From NCBI GenBank assembly GCA_003049465.1, contig PYSS01000132.1, positions 41,440 through 105,439 on the forward strand: DNA of 64,000 bases. The letters are read 5' to 3'. Below the pieces are notes generated by a model. That model worked only from the letters and a program-made list of their open reading frames with translations. It ran no database searches and was not told where the DNA came from. This document shows, piece after piece, positions 31,468 to 43,658 of the stretch. Position numbers and translations under genes: made by a program. The DNA is from Magnaporthiopsis rhizophila (Eukaryota > Ascomycota > Sordariomycetes > Magnaporthales > Magnaporthaceae). Every line of letters begins with the position of its first letter. Position 1 is the first letter of the stretch.

Positions 31468-32717
31468 ATGGCGCAACGGGGTCCCTCGGGCTACGGCATA
31501 CCTAATGCCCCCAACCCGTTCGGCGGCCCGTCCATGACCGAGAACGAGCCGAGCGCCCTGGACGCCATCCGACAGCAGACGAGCAAGATTGAGGATGTTC
31601 TGGACAACATCTCGGAGCCCATCAAGCCGTGCGTTCTCCCTAGTGGACAAGCTTCGGGTGCTTCGGCTTTTGTTTTCCCTGGCGACTTGACGCGCCGGAA
31701 ACAAGCGACAAAATCAGACAAAATCGGCTGACATTTTGTGTTTTTCTTCATTATGCAGATACCTACCAGCCATTGGCCGTTTCCTTATTGTCGTCACTTT
31801 CCTCGAGGATGCCCTCCGGATATTGACGCAATGGAGCGACCAAGTCTACTATCTTCGTGACTACCGCGGCTGTAAGTTTGAACAACCCTCAAAAACATCT
31901 CCCCGCTCCGAAGGAGCAGCAGAAAGAGCCCAAACAAAAGATGCGGTCGACGAGGCGACGAAATGGATAGCATCAGGAAGAAAGCAAAGCTGACAATTGA
32001 CTCTCAAATGCAGTCCCCAGGGGAATCCCGCAGCTTTTCCTGATCATCAACGTTCTCGCCATGATCGCGTGCTCCGCGCTGGTCATCGCCAGGAGGTACT
32101 CCGAGTACGCCGTCGGCGGCCTCATCGGCGTCGTCGTCACCCAGGCCTTCGGTTACGGTCTCATCTTCGATCTCAACTTCTTCCTGCGCAACCTTTCCGT
32201 CATGGGCGGCCTGATCATGGTCCTGTCCGACTCGTGGGTGCGCAAGACCAAGGCCTTTGCCGGTCTGCCCCAGCTCGAGGAGAAGGACCGCAAGATGTAC
32301 TTCCAGCTCGCCGGTCGCGTGCTGCTCATCTTCCTCTTCATCGGCTTCGTCTTCGCCGGCGAGTGGAGCATCTGGAGGGTCCTCGTCTCCGTCCTCGGCC
32401 TGATCGCCTGCGTCATGGTCGTCGTCGGCTTCAAGGCCAAGTTCAGCGCCACTCTCTTGGTTGTTATCCTGAGCGTCTTCAACCTGCTGGTGAACAACTT
32501 CTGGACTGTGAGTTAACCCGTTGCCACTTTTTTTTATTCAAAAAAGCCCCCGACAACTGACTCCCCTCTCCTTTGCTAGCTTCACGAGCACCACCCCCAC
32601 AAGGACTTCGCCAAGTACGACTTCTTCCAGATCCTCTCTATCGTCGGAGGTCTCCTTCTCCTCGTCAACAGCGGCCCCGGCCAGTTCAGCATCGACGAGA
32701 AGAAGAAGGTCTACTAG
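31468..32717 (+). CDS. ERV29/SURF4-family ER cargo receptor
   Basis: Four exons, 31468-31628, 31759-31871, 32014-32507 and 32580-32717, 301 residues. The protein packages soluble secretory cargo into COPII vesicles and cycles between ER and Golgi. Family sequence is clear: YLPAIGRFLIVVTFLEDALRI after intron 1, DQVYYLRDYRG, then FPRGIPQLFLIINVL across intron 3's start, and R-K-M-Y-F-Q-L-A-G-R-V-L-L-I-F-L-F further on. There are about seven hydrophobic segments. The end KKKVY supplies a dilysine-type KKxx signal for COPI retrieval. All introns are GT-AG. Given the many secreted proteins nearby this is ordinary housekeeping context, not a cluster. Confidence 0.94.
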
Positions 32718-33355
32718 AGCGTCCTTGTGAATGCTTTGTTGGATGTACGATGGCGGGCAAGACAAAACGAGAACCGACTTTGGTGGTGGCCGCCTCCATC
32801 TGTGGACGAATCGTCTCGAGGAGATCTCTCCGTCTAGCCCGAAAATCGGCTGCGCCTGGGTTTTGTTGTGTAATATTGACGAGGATCTTTCCTGGGCGAG
32901 ACCACAGAGAAGAGATGGGCTGTTTTTGTCTGCCGCCGATCGGAGTGCGATGAGTTGGAATTAAAATGATAGGGAACCCCGGTAATTACGGGTGCGAGTG
33001 GGTTGTGCGTTGACTTTGTACGGGTGAGGGGGAGGAGGGAGCACCGTTACGGAATCACGTAGGGTTTTGTTTTATACAAAATGTTAAAAAGAAGTTTTAT
33101 TCGTCTAGGTGGCGAGAGAGAGAGAGAGGGGGTTGGCCTTGATGGTCTATCTGCAAAGACGGAGTTTGGGGCGTGCTGATTTGGACAAGGCTTGTATATC
33201 AGAAAAGGAACAGGGAGGCGAGGCCATGAAGCACCACCATAAAAGAGTGTTTGGTTGTTTGGTTGTTTGCTTGTTTTTTTTCTTTAGGGAAAAAAGTATT
33301 TTTTACCAAGGCTCGCCGGCGGTCACTCTGGTTCGCGGGTTCAATCACGCGTGTC
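32718..33355. other. Convergent intergenic region
   Basis: About 0.64 kb of 3' flanks between the ERV29-like gene and the RBR ligase gene. It contains a (GA)n run at 33113-33128 and T-rich stretches near 33250-33305. No gene seen. Confidence 0.6.
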
Positions 33356-34861
33356 TCAACGCCCTGCCGGCCCCGCGACCAACTCGGCGGCCGCGGCGTT
33401 TTCGCGGGCCAGGGCGCGCCGGATCTCGGCCGCGTCCTTGACGAGGCGCAGCATCTCGGCCGTGCAGTCGCAGGAGCGCCACTTGAGCCCGCACACGAAG
33501 CAGAACTGGGCGCCGCACCGGCACGTCATGTGGTGGCAGGCGTCCGTGTGCTCGACCAGCACGTCGCACTTGAAGCAGCGCCGCCACCCTTGCTCGTCGG
33601 CCAACGTGTCGGCCAGCCGCCGGTCCGGATCGCGCCGGCATCGGCGCCCGTCGAGCGGGTGGCGCGGCTGCCGGCAGGGGATGCAGATGCCGTGGCCGCG
33701 GGGGCATTTTGTCGTCTCGCCGTCGCCGGTGAGGACCTGCCAGTGTTGGAGGAGGAAGGAGGAGGGGGAGCTGTGCTGCCGCTGTTGTTGTGGTGGTGGC
33801 TGCTGCGGCTGCTGCTGCCTCACAAAGACGCCGCAGTCCGGGTGCGGACAGTACAGGCGCTTGTCGATGGGGACCCTGTACTCGGCGACCTTGGCGAGGT
33901 AGCGGCCTCGTAGGCTGCGCGGCAGACCGCCGGCCCTCCTGCCTGTGATGACGGCCGCGGGCACCTCGTTCGAGCAGCACCGCGGTGGCCACTGCGCCTC
34001 CGTGGTCAGCGCCGTCTCGATGAGCCGCGCGAAGCAAGGGCGGCAGTAGCTGTGGCAGGGTGTTTTTGCCGTCTTCTTTGGTGGGAAGCTGTCCAGGCAC
34101 GCGGTGCATTTTCTGTTATTGTTTTTTATGCTGTTGATTAGTTGTGTGCGCTTCGCAAAGAGGAGGGAGGGAGAGGGATAGAGAAAAGCAATGTGTGGAC
34201 CAGGGGCTTCCTACACTGTTGTCACGGGCTTCTTTGTCCCCTTGCACGTCAGACAGGAGGACAGCATTGATATCCCTTGTTTGCCGTGCCTTCGCCGGAA
34301 TATGCTCATGAGGCCCCGACCAAGAAGTCTGTCTCGTCGGGCATGCGCCTCATTCAAGACGGGTTTGGCAGCAGCAGCAGCAGTGGGCTCGACAGGCCTC
34401 TCCGTTGTTGAAAGATTGGGTTCCGGTGTGACAGTCCGCGGTTCTGAGGCTCTCGATTCTGGTGCTGCTACCTCAGCCTGCTCTTGGGTATCTTGCGTCC
34501 TCGCCGCCTCTTGTTGTTGTTGCTCCCGTGGTGCCCGATGCCCGACATTCTCAGCCTCAGCCGACCTTTGAACCACTGTCTCCACCTCGTCGATGGCGTC
34601 GTCGCCGAGCAGACCGGGAAAGATGTCGGGCGGCTCGTATCCGAACCAGTCCCGGAAAAAATCGTCTCCAAACTCGCTCTCGCCGTCTGTCACGTCCGAG
34701 ACACCATCACTCGTTTCTATCGGGACATTATCCGTGTTTTGCTGGGCAGCGGCGCTCTCTGGGGTGGTTGTTGATCTTTGGGCGGGGATGGGTTCGACCG
34801 CATCCATAGGCGCCGCAGCAGCGCTAGCGTGGCTGAGTTGGGCGGTTATGTCCGCCATCAT
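33356..34861 (-). CDS. RBR-type E3 ubiquitin ligase (RING1-IBR-RING2)
   Basis: Two exons, 34861-34215 and 34112-33356, 467 residues; the 102-nt intron has donor GTAGGA, branch-like ACTAATC and acceptor AACAG. I take the ATG at 34861; the next codon is also ATG. The N-terminal half is acidic and disordered (Glu, Gln and Thr-rich). RING1 starts just after the junction: CTACLDSFPP, then PCHSYCRPCF. The IBR has YCPHPDCGVFV and KCPRGHGICIPC split by a Gln/Pro-rich insertion. RING2 reads CFKCDVLVEHTDACHHMTC then CGAQFCFVC. The Cys of DACHHMTC is in the position of the catalytic Cys of RBR ligases, which accept ubiquitin as a thioester before transfer. Substrate unknown. Intron placement rests on phase and on the restored RING1. 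Confidence 0.85.
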
Positions 34862-36328
34862 GGAGTATGCATCTGCCGGCAACAAGGGCGCTTATCACCT
34901 CTCCGCTTATGATAACGAGTGAAAAAAAAAAGTAGTAAATAGACACGAAAGTAAAAGAAAACATGAACCCAGGCTTGGGTAAACAGGTGTCGTCCCGCCC
35001 GAAAACGGGAGACTGGGGTTATGTGTTGTAGACTCCCGAGACGAGGGTACTCCAAAGGAGAGCATATATCTTTGACAGCACGGGTGCACATAGGGAAGCT
35101 GGGCGCAGGACACGGCGCCCGCCAGGGCCTAAATGAAGCGACAGAAGGACTCTTGGTCTAACGCCAGGCGAGGAGTCATCGTTGCTTGAACACCTAGGTT
35201 CGGTATGGTATGGTATGGTATGGGTAGCTAAGTGCCCCGAAGCACAGACAAGGCACACGCTAAAATATGTAGGCCAAACAGAGCAAGAGGCGGAGGCAGT
35301 GTCCGACGACTTTTTGATAGCGCAAGCCTCACAGGACTTGGGAGGGCGGCTGCCAACGGTCTGCCTAGTCCTAGACTGGACGACTGGGAAGCAGCCACGA
35401 AGACACGGGAAGGCCTGATCGGGGAGCGCCGCCCATGGTGTTGCCATTCTGCCCACCGAGCATGCCTTGGGTGCCTACCCAGGTGGGTGTAGGTAGGTCA
35501 GGTAGGTATCTGGGCAGGCTTCCTGTGCTAGTGTCCGAGGCTTAGACGCCAAGGGCAGAAACGGCGCGGGTGATTGGATTGGGTGGACCCACACAAGGTC
35601 GAGCACAGTCAATGGTCTTCAACGATTTCAACGATGACCTCACTACCATCGTCTCAGCCACTGGGGCTAGCATGATATGGGAAGAACCTAGCCAAAGGTC
35701 AATCAAGGCTTCCGCCCATTGGAACCGGCGTCCCCATTTATCTTGACTGCGGTCGTTGCCTGTGGGGGTGCACTACTGGGCAAAGCGCCCGTCACAAGTG
35801 GGGCCCTCCCCGTTGTGTATGCACTGAGCTGGTGGTTAGCTCAGCATAAACGGTGTGTGGAAGCCGTCATCAGCTCAAATACAGCCATGGGAGCAAGGTT
35901 ATAACTACCAGTCCTAACCTCCAAACTTTGAGCAGGGAGATGACAGCTAATCCAGGGAACTGCCTTTGACTCGATTGAAGACTGGCAGGTCTGGGTCATG
36001 GGTATCAGCTGCTTGCCATTATGTCTATTGCCTACAACGCTTCCGCCGACATCATCATAGCTGTGTCACCATGAAATAGCAGAACCTTTTCTAGGCGCCC
36101 TCGCCTCCTTTTTTTTTCGAGTGGTTCCTGCCGCTCACTCTTTTTTCCTACTTATTAACACTAGATGTTTATCCTGCTTTTACCATAGAGGGAGGGGGTA
36201 TCATGGGTGGAACGAGAAGCTACATTGGTTGCAAGCGCGCAATAGTTGTCGCAGAAGCGCCTCCCTTGATACCAGGCCCGGCGTCTCCTGTCAGCAGCGG
36301 GCCTGGGCAAAGGAAAAACGTCATTACG
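34862..36328. other. Intergenic region with short tandem repeats
   Basis: About 1.5 kb. Contains (GGTAT)4 at 35202-35222 and a TAGGTGGG/TAGGTAGG/CAGGTAGG cluster at 35480-35515. A T9 run lies near 36110. No coding signal recognised. Confidence 0.55.
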
Positions 36329-38091
36329 TCAACGGCGCGGCTCCGAGATGACCTTGGTCGTCTTGGTCTGCACGATGCCCCGGTCGCTGGCCTCGTCGCT
36401 GCGCTTGGTCTCGTCCGACGAGCGGCCGGCGTAGGCCTGCGACTCGAGGTCGGCGCGTCCGTCGATGAGCTTGAGAAAGTGCTTCTTGCCGCGGCCCTTG
36501 CTCGAGATCTGGCCGATGGTCTGCAGCTCGGACCCCTCAGTGCCTGAGAGGCGGCCCGAGGCCTTCTTGCCCTTGGATCCCCGCGAACTGCTGAGGAACC
36601 CGGGCGCGACGGCCCGGAAGAAGTGGCGCAGCGTCGACAGACAGGCACACATTACGAGAAGGTTGGCTTCGACGAGACTGTCATGGGGCGCGGGAGAAAA
36701 GTTTCTGGTCAGTCTACCCTGTGTCTTTCGAGTTGAGGATGATGTGGGAAGAGGCCCGCCAAGCGAAGAAGGACAGAGGGCGGGAGCAAAAGAAACAAAA
36801 CGCTTACATCCAAACAGAGACTGGACCGCCTCCCCACGTCTGGTCTACATCGTCCAGAATGGTGATGAGGAGGTACAGGCGGACGATGGATGTAATAACG
36901 GTCCTGCATGAGCCAGCCGGCAGTTAGTTACCTAGTCTCTGATGACCGAAAGCGAGAGTCTCCTCGTGGCGGTGTTTGCAACGTACGCTGAGCCGATGGC
37001 GAACAGTATGAGCAGCCCAATCTTCTTATTCCTCGAGATATGCAGGCTCAACACCATGGGGACGGGGATGCTGATGATCATAACGTCCGTGATGACGCCG
37101 AGGGCGGCGGTGGCCTGGTACATGGCCGGCCTGTTGATGCACGAGCCCACGTTCGGTGGGAACGCGAGGTCATAGCTTTTGGCGATGGGCCAGCATGGGA
37201 AGACGGAGGCGAAAAAAATTCCGATCCCGGCTGCGACGACGACGAACATGGTCGTGTAGATGGACCATCGGTACCACTTCTGGACTGCGTTGATCTCGAG
37301 CAGGAAAAGGAGGATGACCGTCTTGGACAGCACGGTGGGAATCGGGTAGACGACCGAGTTGACGTAACCCCCGGTCTGTGGTTGCTCGCCGAAAGTCAGC
37401 ACCGTGCTCGGTCCGGATTTTTCGACACGGTCATATCAGTGTAGGTGTGTTCCGGGAACGTACGTAGGCGAACTGCTGGAACAGGTCCAACGGAATTTCC
37501 CAGCCATGAACACCCATATATCCCTTGGCGAACGAACCTATTGAATTGTTAGCCAAACCCGTCCTACAAGCAGTGTGGATGCCTGAGTCTAGGACTTACG
37601 GAGGACCAAGGCTTGGATGGCGATACTGCCGAGCTGTCAGGCATTGAGACGAAAAGTTAGTCGCCGAGCTGGCCAGGGACAGTTCTCTCGTAATCACTTC
37701 TTCGTCCTTCCATTCTTTCTCCTTTGTTTCCTTGTCGCCCCAAGACGGCGACGGTGACACGCCGTGGACATAAATCATAGGTACATACCCAAGCGCCAAT
37801 AAGGAGCCCTGTTGCAGAGTGTCAGACCGGATGTTAGTTTGAAGCTTTAAGAGTCTTGGGACGAGTCGTGGTTGGGCGCCATAAAAACGTACCATCGTCG
37901 AGGCCAACTTTTTTTCGGATGACTAGTTTGACGTAGAACCTCTGGAAGACAAAGAACAGGGCGAGGGTCATGCCTATGCTGCCAATGGTATACGCTGCCT
38001 CGACCGAGTTGCGCTGCGGGTTGGCAAAGTCGACGACGTAGCCAGGCGGTGGCGGCATCACCACCGGGACGCCGTTGACGATCGCAGCCAT
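36329..38091 (-). CDS. PTH11-like integral membrane protein (fungal rhodopsin-domain family)
   Basis: Seven exons: 38091-37893, 37808-37789, 37633-37600, 37537-37464, 37375-36987, 36903-36808, 36677-36329. They join in phase to 386 residues. Two exons are very short (20 and 34 nt), yet joining them yields DDGLLIGAWLGSIAIQALVL, the expected second helix of the family. Seven hydrophobic segments are visible, starting YTIGSIGMTLALFFVFQRF and ending ILVEANLLVMCACLSTLRHFF, followed by a basic, Ser-rich cytosolic tail of about 105 residues. No CFEM Cys domain precedes helix 1. The family includes PTH11-like GPCRs implicated in surface sensing, but many members have no known ligand. Function here is inferred from family only. 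Confidence 0.87.
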
Positions 38092-39433
38092 GTTTGGACG
38101 GTAGGGCTGGGGCTAGGAGAAGAGCTAATGCAGGCGGCTCCACGGACGGCGCGGGACGGGAAGGACAGGACTAAAATCCTGGGGGAGAAACGGGAGGGAA
38201 GTGCCGTCGTCATCACTTAAATTCCCCGTCCATCCTTGCAAGGAGCGGTACCCAGTTGAGATATGCCGTCACTGAGGACTTTTGAGAGGGGCCGTTGCGT
38301 GCCTATATGCCACCGTTGCGGCGGCGACACTCACTCACGGGTCCTTGATCTCTTGGGATAGTGAGCGAAAGTCTTGGCCCGGCGTGATTATTACAAGGCA
38401 TAAGGGATTGCGTTAAGCGATGCACCAGACATTGTGAGCAGATGCCGGGGGACGGTGTCTCCCTGGCTGGAGCCGGCAGGCAACGTTTTATTCCTTGACA
38501 CAACGGTGGGTTGTATTGACCCAGATACCGCTAGATTTGGTATCCAATAGAGTTTTTCTTTGCCCCGTCACTTTATCTTGGCACCGGTGGGTCTTTGCCA
38601 CTGTCAGTAAGGCCGACAGGGACCACGAGTCGTGGAAATGGCGGGTTTACATCGGAAGGTGGAGGGTTAGAAAAGGGGGCTGCGTCGGCCGGACCCTCCC
38701 CGAGTTCAGCGACCCGCTGCACGGATCCGGAAGGATCGGGTGTATTCCGGCTAGCTGGTAGATCAACTCAAACGTGGCGAGATCAGGCACGTGCTTGACC
38801 GTGAAGATTCCTTGGCTGTTCGCTCGCTTCTGCCAGGCAGAGCCTCATCTCGATCTAACGTCCAACATTTCCATGTCAAACGTGGGCAGATTACTCGGAT
38901 ATACACCTACATATATCTATCTCTGGCGGCATGACACTGACTTTGGGCTCTCGCGCTCGTACCTGCGCACGTAGAGCCGGCCCGCCCGTCCGCACGATGC
39001 CGATAAACCACCTTCCCGGTCCAGGGGCTGGGTGGGAATATCGAGTGGATGTCCAGACCTTTCGGGAAGCCATTGGCCGCGCACATGAGGCCAGGCCACG
39101 CCATCCACCGCAACCCATGCGAGGCAGATGCTCCCAGCCATTGCAGCGAGGTACATGTATGCCCATAGAAAGACCTAGGGTTCACCCTGCACGAATCTTC
39201 TTTTCCCTCTCCCCCAACTCAGGGCGAACCTGTCTAAACGAACAGCATCTTCGCTGTGTTACACTCTTTTTCCCCCATCCGCCTCCTGGGTTCATGCCGC
39301 CCAAGTCCCGTTCGTTGCAGTTGCAATCTAGGCACTTCAGCTCTCCGGTCGCAGTAACGCCGCCCGCCCCGCCACCCCTCCTTAGCCTCGGCTTACGCCC
39401 TCTGGACTACTTAATTACATGGGCCCCTTTTCC
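38092..39433. other. Divergent intergenic region, no gene seen
   Basis: About 1.3 kb between the PTH11-like gene (minus) and the FAD oxidase gene (plus). A 168-codon frame at 38931-39437 has no motif and ends just past the ATG of the next gene; I read it as chance. No TATA box stands out. Confidence 0.5.
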
Positions 39434-41090
39434 ATGACAGCCATGTTTTCCCAGTCTGCATTATCCGCCATTGTTGCCTTCATGTCCACCATGGCCGTCT
39501 CAGTCTCAGCTGCCGGCCGATGCTCCAACAAGAACCCAGTAGGTTGACGTGGCAGCTACGTTACATTACACCCTTGTTATGTCTCCTATCTTGGTTCGGT
39601 GGGTGGGCGGACCAAGGTTTTCGAGACCATGGTCGGGCTGTACTGACCTTGACCTTGCGCTCTGTCAACAACAGTGTGCTGCCCTCGCGGCCGCGGGTCT
39701 CCGAGACCCCGTGCTCATGCCGGGTGACGCCGCATACACGGAGCGCATCAACACGCTCTGGTCCGCGTCGGCCCGGCTGGCGCCCGCCTGCATCGTGACG
39801 CCCAGGAACGCGGCCGAGGTGTCGACGGTGCTCCAGGTGCTGCAAAAGACGCCCTCGGCCCGGTTCGCCATCCGCGGCCGCGGCCACGGCTACTGGGCCG
39901 GCAGCAACAACATCGACGGCGGCGTCGAGATCGACCTGGGCCTGCACTTCGTCGGCGCCACCTACGACCCGGCCACCAACCTGGCCTCGGTCCTGCCGGG
40001 GAGCCGCTGGGGCGACGTGCTCAAGGAGCTGGACCTCCAGCACGGCGTCGCCGTGGTCGGGGGCCGCGACGGCAACGTCGGCGTCGGCGGCTTCCTGACG
40101 GGCGGCGGCAACTCGTACCACACGGGCAAGTACGGCTTCGGGTGCGACAACATCGTCAACGCCGAGGTCGTGCTCGCCGACGGCCGCATCGTCAACGCCA
40201 ACAAGGACGAGAACGCGGACCTGTTCAAGGCCCTCAAGGGCGGCTGGGCCAACTTCGGCATCGTCACCCGCTTCGACCTCTTCACCTTCCCCAGCGGTCC
40301 CGTCTGGGGCGGGCCCCGCTTCGCCAACGTCTCCGAGGGCGCCGCCGTCGCCAGCTCCATGGTCAACTTCACCAGCAGGCTCCGCGAGCACCCGGGCGCC
40401 GCCTACCTCATCAACTGGACCTACAACCCGGCCCTCGGCAAGGAGCCCGTGATCGCCCAGTTCATGGTCGACACCGACGGCGTGGCCAACGGCCCGGCCT
40501 TTGCCGAGGCGCTGCAGGCAACCTCGTTCGCCGACCAGTTCACCACCCGCCGCGTCCACGAGATGGTCGACGCCTACGTCCTGCCCGCGAACCTGCGCCA
40601 GGTCTGGTTCACACTCACCTTCGCCAACGACGTCCGCGTCATCAACCAGCTCGCCGAGCTGAACCCGGCTTTCGTCGCCGACATGCTCGAGGCCGTGCCC
40701 GCCGACCAGCTGGGCACCCAGAGCCTGTTCCAGCCCCTGCCCAGGCTCTTCTCCGAGCTCGGCCGGGAGAAGGGCGGCAACGTGATGGGCATGGACCGCG
40801 TCGAGGGCGACTCGCTGCTGTGGCTGGTCGCGTGCACGGTCCAGACGGCCGAGCAGGAGAAGGTGCTGCAGGAGCGGCTGCTGCGGCTCAAGAACGACCT
40901 GGCCGACTACGCCCGGTCCATCGGCGCCCTGCGCGACTGGCAGTACATCAACTACGTCAACCCCACGCAGAGCCCTGTCGAAACATATGGCCCCGAAAAC
41001 GTCGCCTTCCTCAAGCAGGTGTCTGCCAAGTACGACCCCAACGGCTTCTTCCAGAAGCAGCAGGGTGGCGGCGTCAAGCTGCCCGCCTAG
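39434..41090 (+). CDS. Secreted FAD-linked oxidase, BBE/VAO family
   Basis: Two exons, 39434-39538 and 39675-41090, 506 residues; intron 136 nt. A second ATG three codons in is equally usable. A signal peptide ends near VSVSAAGRCSN. The PCMH-type FAD-binding domain holds RGRGHGYWAGSNNIDGG, with His106 at the usual site of 8-alpha-histidyl FAD linkage, and GVGGFLTGGGNSYHTGKYGF followed by GCDNI. The second Cys attachment site used for bicovalent FAD in berberine bridge-type enzymes is not seen, so a mono-covalent form is likelier. The C-terminal BBE segment YINYVNP and KYDPNGFF end it. Such oxidases act on alcohols, sugars or amines with O2, yielding H2O2; substrate not deducible. Very high third-position GC. 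Confidence 0.92.
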
Positions 41091-41850
41091 CTGTGCTCGC
41101 ACATTGTAGCAACGGCTCAAAACCACAGTCGTTATGTACCTTGTGGAGAAAAGGGGAGTTAGTTCCAGGTGACGATGTCAGACAGGGGAAATGGTCCGAC
41201 AGAGTTGTATACGAAACATCACAATAGTGTAATGTCCAGTAGAAATACCAGCAGGTAAACAATATTGTCGGCTATTTTTTATGTGGATATGATCGCTTTC
41301 GTTGACATTGCTGCCCCGGGTTGCATTGTGGCCGCTCTGACGTTGTAAATGGTATAAAAAAAAATAAAAAAATAAAAAAATAAAAAACCACGCTTTACCG
41401 TTGCGACTGCATGCATGTGATTTGTCAACTACACTGGCGAGGGGAGCAGATGGCGCCTGGTCGCTGCCCAGAATAGAGTGTCACCCGACCTGGAAGAGAT
41501 AGGAAAATGCCAAGGCAACAGCAACATGCTGCCGTCTCTAAGCGAAGCGCCAAAGAGACCAGAGGGCCAGTTGCGAGGGCGAGGGATCCAGACACCCATT
41601 GTCATGAAAAACAAGCCAATCATTCATTGCCCATGCAAATAACTCCATGTGCTACTAATCAATCTCCCGAACGCCTTGTTCTCGCCGTCGTGGCGGCAAA
41701 CTATCCGCAAAACCCCGTGGAGCCACGGTCGCGTACGATGCTCTCCTCTCCAAACGCAAACATGCCGGAAATTCTAACGTCTGCCGATGAACTGTGGACA
41801 GATGCTGCCGCAGATTGCTGCTACTCGCCCCTCCCCGCCAAAAAGATGGT
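41091..41850. other. Convergent intergenic region with an A/T repeat
   Basis: About 0.76 kb of 3' flanks. An imperfect (TAAAAAA)n tract lies at 41355-41388. No gene seen. Confidence 0.6.
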
Positions 41851-42467
41851 CTAGTTGCTGATGACGACGTTGATGAGGTCTGTTGTTCCAAGACGGTGAA
41901 TGTCAGCCATATTTCCAAAAGACAAAATAGGCTAGCCACAGACAATGTACTTACCGACATAGTCGACCAGCCGCCTGCCGTCGGGGCGGGTCTCGACTTT
42001 GGCGATCTTCATCAGCTCCTCGAACTCGGCGTCCGTCATCTTCTCCCCCAGGTTCTGCAGCATGTACTTCATGCTGCCGACCTCGATCAGGCCATCCTCG
42101 TTCTTGTTGAAAACCTCGAAGCCGGGGTAGTAGTCGCGGGCCTCGCCGGGGCCACGGAAGCCGCCTGGCCGGTTGAGGACCTTGAGGAAGCTCTCGAAAT
42201 CGACTGCATTGAATTTTTTTGCGGATGCTTGGTCAGAAACTGCGTGCGCTTGGAAGCGTGGCTGCTCTTGGGATGCGACTCACAGTCGGCGCCACCAACA
42301 ACCTTCTCCTGCTCCCGGATCTCGGCAAGCGTCGGGTTCTGCCCGCAGGCCCGGAGCAGGTCGCCCAGGGCATCGACGGCGACGCGGCCGTTGCCCCTCT
42401 TGTCGAACAGGGAAAAGGCCTCCTTGTAGTCGGTCGAAGCCTGTCCGTCGAAGTGGTTAGAAGCCAT
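41851..42467 (-). CDS. cdc4: EF-hand protein, cdc4-type myosin essential light chain
   Basis: Three exons, 42467-42284, 42203-41955 and 41879-41851, 153 residues; introns 80 and 75 nt. Last coding exon is only 29 nt (DLINVVISN then TAG). It starts MASNHFDGQASTDYKEAFSL, with FDKRGNGRVAVDALGDLLRA and CGQNPTLAEI typical of the fungal cytokinetic light chain. The middle reads FESFLKVLNRPGGF and FEVFNKNEDGLIEVGSMKYML. EF-hand loops are degenerate at several calcium-ligand positions, as in essential light chains, which bind the IQ motif of type II myosin for the contractile ring. Assignment is by family; a calmodulin-like protein is the alternative. Confidence 0.9.
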
Positions 42468-43658
42468 GATTCAGGTCTCGAAAGCCGTGGTCGTCTCGCG
42501 GAGTCGGGAGCGGTGCGTCGGGTCCAATGGATCGAGAGAGATTGGAAGTGGCGTTTGGAAGTTGCTGAATGAGAAAAAAATAAAAATAAAAAAACAAATG
42601 GAAGCGCTGCGCGGAAAGGCCAGAATTTTGGTCTCGATCGGATGCGGTGCGCCGTGGACCAGACCACGCCTGGTTTTGTACGGTGCGCGGTTCGCTATTG
42701 ACTGCAGAGGGAAAACAACAAAAACAGGGCACAGGAAACTTGGCCGATCCAGCGCGCGTGCGCTAAAACGGTCGGCTGGGTGGTGGTGGTGGCACGAGGG
42801 GCAGTTTTGGTTGTGTGGTGCGGCGGTGCTTGTTTACACACCACCGGAGCGGTTGTTGCGGGAACACCGAGGTCTGGCTACTCACCATTTTGCTGTGTTT
42901 TGTTGCGTAGGAATGGGGCTAGCGGTTCGACGAGGGCGAAGGCGACGGGGTATCGAAGACGAGAATGCGGTCGAGAAGGACTCAAAGAATGTATCGCGGC
43001 GTCAAGAAGCGTCAGGACTGAGAAAATCGGTGAGTTCTTGGGAGCAAAGGGGCTCCATGTTGGGAACCAGCCGAATTTCAGTCTCAATCTCCTCCCTGGT
43101 GGTCTGTGCCCCAATGCGCTGTGCAGGGGTTCTGGCTGCAACTGCCGCTGCCGGGGCAACGCGCCCGCCGCCAGTCAGGGTCCACACTGACTCTCAATGT
43201 CCCCCACACCGCTTCCATCCTGCGGCGCCATCACACGTGCCATTGGCTTCGGTGCTTCGTTGCTCCAGGCTGGGCTTCCAAGGTTGTGGCTAATGGTACC
43301 ATTTGTGGCTAGAAGTAGAGTCCACGCCGAGATGCCGCAATGAGGGGAAAGAATTCCAAATCGGGGACTGTCGAAGCTCGTAGTTGACAAATACGGCTTC
43401 GCGGGACGAGAGTTCAAGTGCCGCAATTGGCCAATTGCGGGGTCGTTCCAGACCTGGCGTTGCACCGCGCCGCCAAAGCATCGCGCAATCCCAGCGGCAC
43501 CAGACGTCGTCATAGTCATTTGTGCTTCCATGTGCCTCATCCCGAAAATCCGCCGGCAGCATTAATATCACGGCTGCCAGCCTGCTTAGGCTTCGATCTG
43601 CCTTCCGAGTTGCCTACCTGACCTCCTCAGCCTAATGCATATACCACCTATCGTCAAA
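42468..43658. other. Divergent intergenic region, no gene called
   Basis: About 1.2 kb between the cdc4-like and CoA-binding genes. A 275-codon plus-strand frame (42466-43293) starts opposite the cdc4 start codon and contains low-complexity Lys-rich translation of an A/T run; I regard it as chance. Nothing else seen. Confidence 0.5.

Noticed and set aside
33335..33356. B-box-like GGGTTCAATCAC next to the RBR ligase stop codon
   Set aside because: No cloverleaf could be drawn; immediately adjoins coding sequence.
39561..41126. 521-codon open frame antisense to the FAD oxidase
   Set aside because: It is the mirror of a very GC-rich third-position coding strand; the translation is Val/Gly/Ala/Asp-rich with no motif, while the sense frame is an unmistakable FAD oxidase.
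42466..43293. 275-codon plus-strand frame upstream of the cdc4-like gene
   Set aside because: Starts opposite the cdc4 start codon, translates an A/T-run into poly-Lys and changes character along its length; likely chance.
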